Shown: positions 60,704 through 64,000 of the stretch, piece after piece
Layout of the letters: every line of letters starts with the position of its first letter
Numbering within the stretch: position 1 is the first letter of the stretch
Assembly (NCBI GenBank): GCA_000149265.1
Contig: CH002963.1
Coordinates: forward strand, 163,755 to 227,754
DNA length: 64,000 nucleotides
Source of the DNA: Ciona savignyi
Lineage: Eukaryota; Chordata; Ascidiacea; Phlebobranchia; Cionidae
Reading direction: 5' to 3'
Made by a program: the position numbers and the translations under genes
Notes under the pieces: model-generated
Told to the model about the DNA's origin: nothing
What the model saw: only the letters and a program-made list of their open reading frames with translations
The model's database searches: none

Positions 60704-63248
60704 TCAACTCGAAAAGTATTGAGACGAGAGATCATCAAATTGTTCGATTCTTGACAAACTTTCCATTGATGTCGTCATTTCTCTTATTTCGACTCCTGAC
60801 CTGATGAATTAGAATCATTCTTATTTTTTACTGGACTTAGTTTCAAACCCATATTGGGTTGCTAAGACAGTTTTTTGCATGCAAGTCGGTAACTGTATCG
60901 GTCGCGTTAACCATTCAACCACACGACCGTACATGACAAATCTTATTTAGGTGACTATATTATACCTAACGATGTTGTAGCTAGCGACAAGACTTGAAAG
61001 GTGATTAAAAATCCAACTAGGAAATGGCCGGTTGTGTCCCTGGGCGAGGCACTTGTGGATAACGAAAGCACCCAGTTATTGGTCTGTGCTACATCTAAAA
61101 AGAGGCTTCAGTCATACACCTCTTGCGTTTTTTTCAGTTAAAAGGTAAAGCATAAATGCACTAAGTAATAACAATAAAGTTGTGGACAAAACACTAATCG
61201 GTCGTTGCCTGAAGAGGCTAAGTTATCGGATAAACAACACACTACATTATCTCTAGTACTTACCGGCAAAATAAAATACAAAGGCTAAACATAAATTTGC
61301 GGCGTTAATAAAAATTTGTTATAGTGCAGTTTTTACGTTTTCTCACCTTAAGGAAAAATCGTTTTGTCGTGCGTTTTGTTCCTGTGCCGCCGTTCGTCTT
61401 CTTAGATCCCATTCCTTATTCCTAATATGCCTTCGTTTTTTCGTCGTTAAAATCGAGTCTCTTGTTGTAACCGGGTTGCCGATGGTAAGAACGCTATCCG
61501 CAGTAGGCTGGGTGGGAGGGATAACTTTGCGTTTTGCGGGAACAGGTACTTCAATTCCGGCCGAATTATTATTGCTTGTATTGACTTCCGAAGGCAACAC
61601 GGAATTTTCCCTGTCGTTGGTGTCGTTTTGGTGGCTCCGGAGGAAATATAAAGGCAGGAGATAAATTCCGAGGGCAACACGAATTATACCCTGTCGTTGG
61701 TGTCGTTTTGGTGGCTCCATGTAGACGTGGACGGTTGGGTGTCATAGTCCACGTCTTCATACGCATGTAACTCGACTGCTGGGAGAAATTGGTGTAAGAA
61801 ATGTTAGTAGTTTAGTTTATTTTTTGCTCCTTCGTTACAATAAAGAAGAATAGAACGTTTTTTCAAATTAAGGAGACAGGATAAAACGGCAAAACTACAG
61901 TGGTTAAAACACGTCAGTGACTAGACACATTGCAAGTTAGGGGAAATGACGTGGCCATTAAACCTTACATTAATAAAAATAAATTTTAACAGAAAACAAT
62001 TTAGATTAAAATTAACTAATTCAATTTGATGTTATTTAAGCCTGAGTAAAAGTGTGCAAGCGCGACCCAGTACTGAGGGGGTTATATCTTCGACTCCGAA
62101 TGGTTATGATATGATATTGATGTTTATACCAGTGAATGGGAAAACCAAGGGGTTTAACACACGGGTAATTGTCACATCGCCTCGCGCCCACTGTCGGGTT
62201 ACCGCAGCTATTGCAGTGTATAACTAGAATATTTTTGTATATTACTCTCCCTTGCAGTGTATAACTAGAATAGTGTTGTATATTACTCTCCCTTTTTTTA
62301 ATTTGGTAGAACCCATTAAATTAGCTCGGTTTAGGCAATTTTCGTTAAGTGGAAAGCACAGAAGGGAAGCGTTTTAACATAGGCAATTGCCAAAATACCA
62401 CTTGGTATCGGTTATTAGTGCTAATACAAAGTGAGGTTGTTTTAAAAGTGAAATAGGCATTATAGAAGTATGTATATGATGAGAGCATTGCTTTGACAAC
62501 AGAGATTTCTTTAAAAAAATCACATTATACCAAGATAACGTAATATGCCAGCAGGTTTCTAAAATTTAAATCAGCAGCAAAATATCTCACCCTCCGTACT
62601 ATAAGGTCCATTGCTACAAGATGGTAGGTCGTCGTACAGTGTTTCCGAGTGGTTATGAGCCGTCGGCATTGTAGGAAGAGATCTAACGTTGGAACGCGAA
62701 GTAACTTTCCGGTTTCTCAAGCTGTCAGATCGATCTGGAAACAGGTAAATCCAGTATATGTAGATTACCATTTAAAAACGGATATAGTAAAAATCCATAA
62801 CCGTTTTAAAACAAAGACCTACTAATTTACATAAACTTTTTAACCACGATTTGTAGTTGCGCTCCCTTTTTTTAACTGGGCCAAGATTCGAACCCATGAT
62901 GGGCCTGTTCCTGCAACCATTTTTTATATAGTTAGTATACGTATCGGTCACGTTAACCATTCGGCCACACGACTGTTCACCTTTTTAAAATTTAATGTTA
63001 ACGATTATCTCGACTATTTGCTTCGCCTGGTGGGTATGTTTAACAATACAAACCATCATCATTCGTTATGATCTATTTAGCAGTGAACAAAAATAAAGTA
63101 ATTAAAATATGTCTTTTCGTACAAAAGTGATAAAAATTATATAAGACAGAGATAGCACACAGTCCTACCATGTTGATGTTCGTGCATTGAATAAGAAGCC
63201 ATTAGTTCCTCTTCACGAAGCCTCCTTAAAGAAATATTGATATAAGGG
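60704..63248 (-). CDS. 3' part of a gene entering from the right; tyrosine-rich tail
   Basis: Minus strand, in order: exon 63169-63248 (5' edge may be 63224), 62591-62734, 61347-61778, 60704-60800 (TGA). All junctions are GT-AG and the phases join. The protein piece is hydrophilic with no TM and looks like a cytoplasmic tail: LREEELMASYSMHEHQHD, then SETLYDDLPS, then HAYEDVDYDTQPS, a basic KKRRHIRNKEWDLRRR stretch, and the end DLSSQYFSS. LYDDL and YEDV resemble SH2-binding sites. The third exon carries a direct duplication: the 26-base block ending ACACCAACGACAGG occurs twice, 80 bp apart. The frame is intact only without one 80-bp copy, and no GT-AG pair removes it cleanly. So this allele is frameshifted, or the assembly is wrong. 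Upstream exons lie beyond the window. Confidence 0.62.
60832..60933 (-). repeat. tRNA-like SINE (GGCCGAATGGTTAACGCG family)
   Basis: Minus-strand copy with TGGTTGAATGGTTAACGCGA (box A) and TATGGGTTTGAAACTAAGTC (box B region), directly upstream of the last exon of the right-edge gene, in the same orientation as it. Confidence 0.65.
62107..62350 (-). repeat. Cics-1-like SINE, rearranged
   Basis: Tail and body are clear (TTTATACCAGTGAATGGGAA, CTCGCGCCCACTGTCGGGTT), followed by a 48-bp segment (TGCAGTGTATAACTAGAATA) present twice. It lies between exons of the right-edge gene. Confidence 0.65.
62862..62983 (-). repeat. tRNA-like SINE (GGCCGAATGGTTAACGCG family)
   Basis: Minus-strand copy: box A GGCCGAATGGTTAACGTGAC and box B ATGGGTTCGAATCTTGGCCC are both nearly intact, ending in an A-run. 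It lies in an intron of the right-edge gene. Confidence 0.75.
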
Positions 63249-63299
63249 CTGTGTAAACGCAGTAGGACTGATTGGTTGGTACTTTACTTATAACATAAT

Positions 63300-63412
63300 A
63301 TTGCCTAGCCTACCCGACGATGGGCGCGAGGTGATCTGACGATTGCCTGTGTGTTAACCCCCTTAGTTTTCCCATTCGCGGGTATAAACCTGAATGTCCT
63401 ATCCTATCCTTA
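63300..63412 (+). repeat. Cics-1-like SINE, 3' end only
   Basis: Only the last part (ACCCGACGATGGGCGCGAGG to GTCCTATCCTATCC) is present. Confidence 0.75.
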
Positions 63413-64000
63413 TCTAGTAAAAAAGGAAATTAAATAAACAGTTTTAGAATGATTGGTCGAAAAGAGGTAATCACGCATCGTTTTTCGGTAAAAATACAAA
63501 TATAGTTTCAGGAAAGAGGTGATTACGCACGTGCATAGTTCGCAGTCAGCGTGACCATGGTACACGAGGTGAGTGACCCCTCGTTGGAGGACCGGATCGG
63601 CGGGGAAATCCTCAATATTCGTATGATAGAAAGTCATCTAGGAAGTTAAGATATTTTTTTAATAATTCAAAGCTTAGAATTAAAAAAAAAAAATGACTTA
63701 TTTGGTTTTGAAAGTTTATGTGTTTTGACTGTTTATATTTGTGGTAAAAGATATATCTTTATTTATACCAGATTATTTTTTATCATTTAAAGTTTAGGTT
63801 TTTAACTCTTTTTGGTTTTGGAAGTTTAGGTTAACTGTTTATTTGCGGTAAAAGATACATCTTTATTGATATAAATACAAGGCAAGAAATGACGGCAAAA
63901 CCACAGTCGTTAAACATATCTATAAATAAATTAAGAAAATTTTGGATTTATTGGTGTATGCTAGACGCGGCCATAAAACCGATTATTACTTTAAAAATAG
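63413..64000. other. right edge, no firm gene
   Basis: A plus-strand ATG at about 63555 reads MVHE into a good donor (GTGAGT), and on the minus strand an open stretch (IRSSNEGSLTSCTMVTL) ends at a possible donor in the phase required by the exon at 63248. The two readings conflict and neither is supported elsewhere. The dispersed repeat with an ATAAACTAAAC-type end occupies about 63810-63970 on the minus strand. Confidence 0.3.

Overview
This is a eukaryotic, AT-rich, intron-rich window that I read as ascidian (tunicate), most likely Ciona. The evidence is small introns with GTAAG donors, tRNA-derived SINEs like the Ciona Cics-1 family, a short AG acceptor directly before one start codon (as expected for spliced-leader trans-splicing), and chordate-type extracellular genes. 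It is not bacterial: there are no operons, RBSs or CRISPRs, and nearly all long ORFs are non-coding. Genes were rebuilt by hand from exons whose splice sites and reading phases agree.
Layout. 1-4950: AT-rich, no firm gene. 6.4-12.2 kb, minus: small single-pass membrane protein gene; its C-terminal half is well supported. 13.8-27.9 kb, plus: 14-exon galaxin-like gene, 689 aa with 39 Cys-Cys pairs and a signal peptide. 29.4-36.7 kb, plus: 12-exon type I membrane protein with a basic/Thr-rich ectodomain, one CUB domain, one TM segment and a long tyrosine-bearing tail. 39.1-40.8 kb and 45.75-46.83 kb, minus: two four-exon paralogues of the Ly6/uPAR (three-finger) family, the second lacking two cysteines and ending in a TM-like rather than GPI-like tail. 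Between them is a 30-34 bp minisatellite split by a young miniature LTR element. 52.3-56.5 kb, plus: gene for a 60-aa secreted peptide precursor, basic then acidic, whose second intron holds a fresh tandem duplication. 57.0-60.3 kb: a nested transposon stack (SINE, then a 9-bp-TSD inverted-repeat element, then a Kolobok-like element with a THAP gene remnant). 60.7-63.2 kb, minus: 3' end of a gene entering from the right, with tyrosine motifs and a frame-breaking 80-bp duplication.
The genes mostly encode secreted or cell-surface proteins, so extracellular, immune or matrix roles are plausible, but nothing shows that they work together. Much of the rest is SINE copies, MITEs, minisatellites and a LINE fragment. 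Similarity claims rest on recognised motifs, not database searches.
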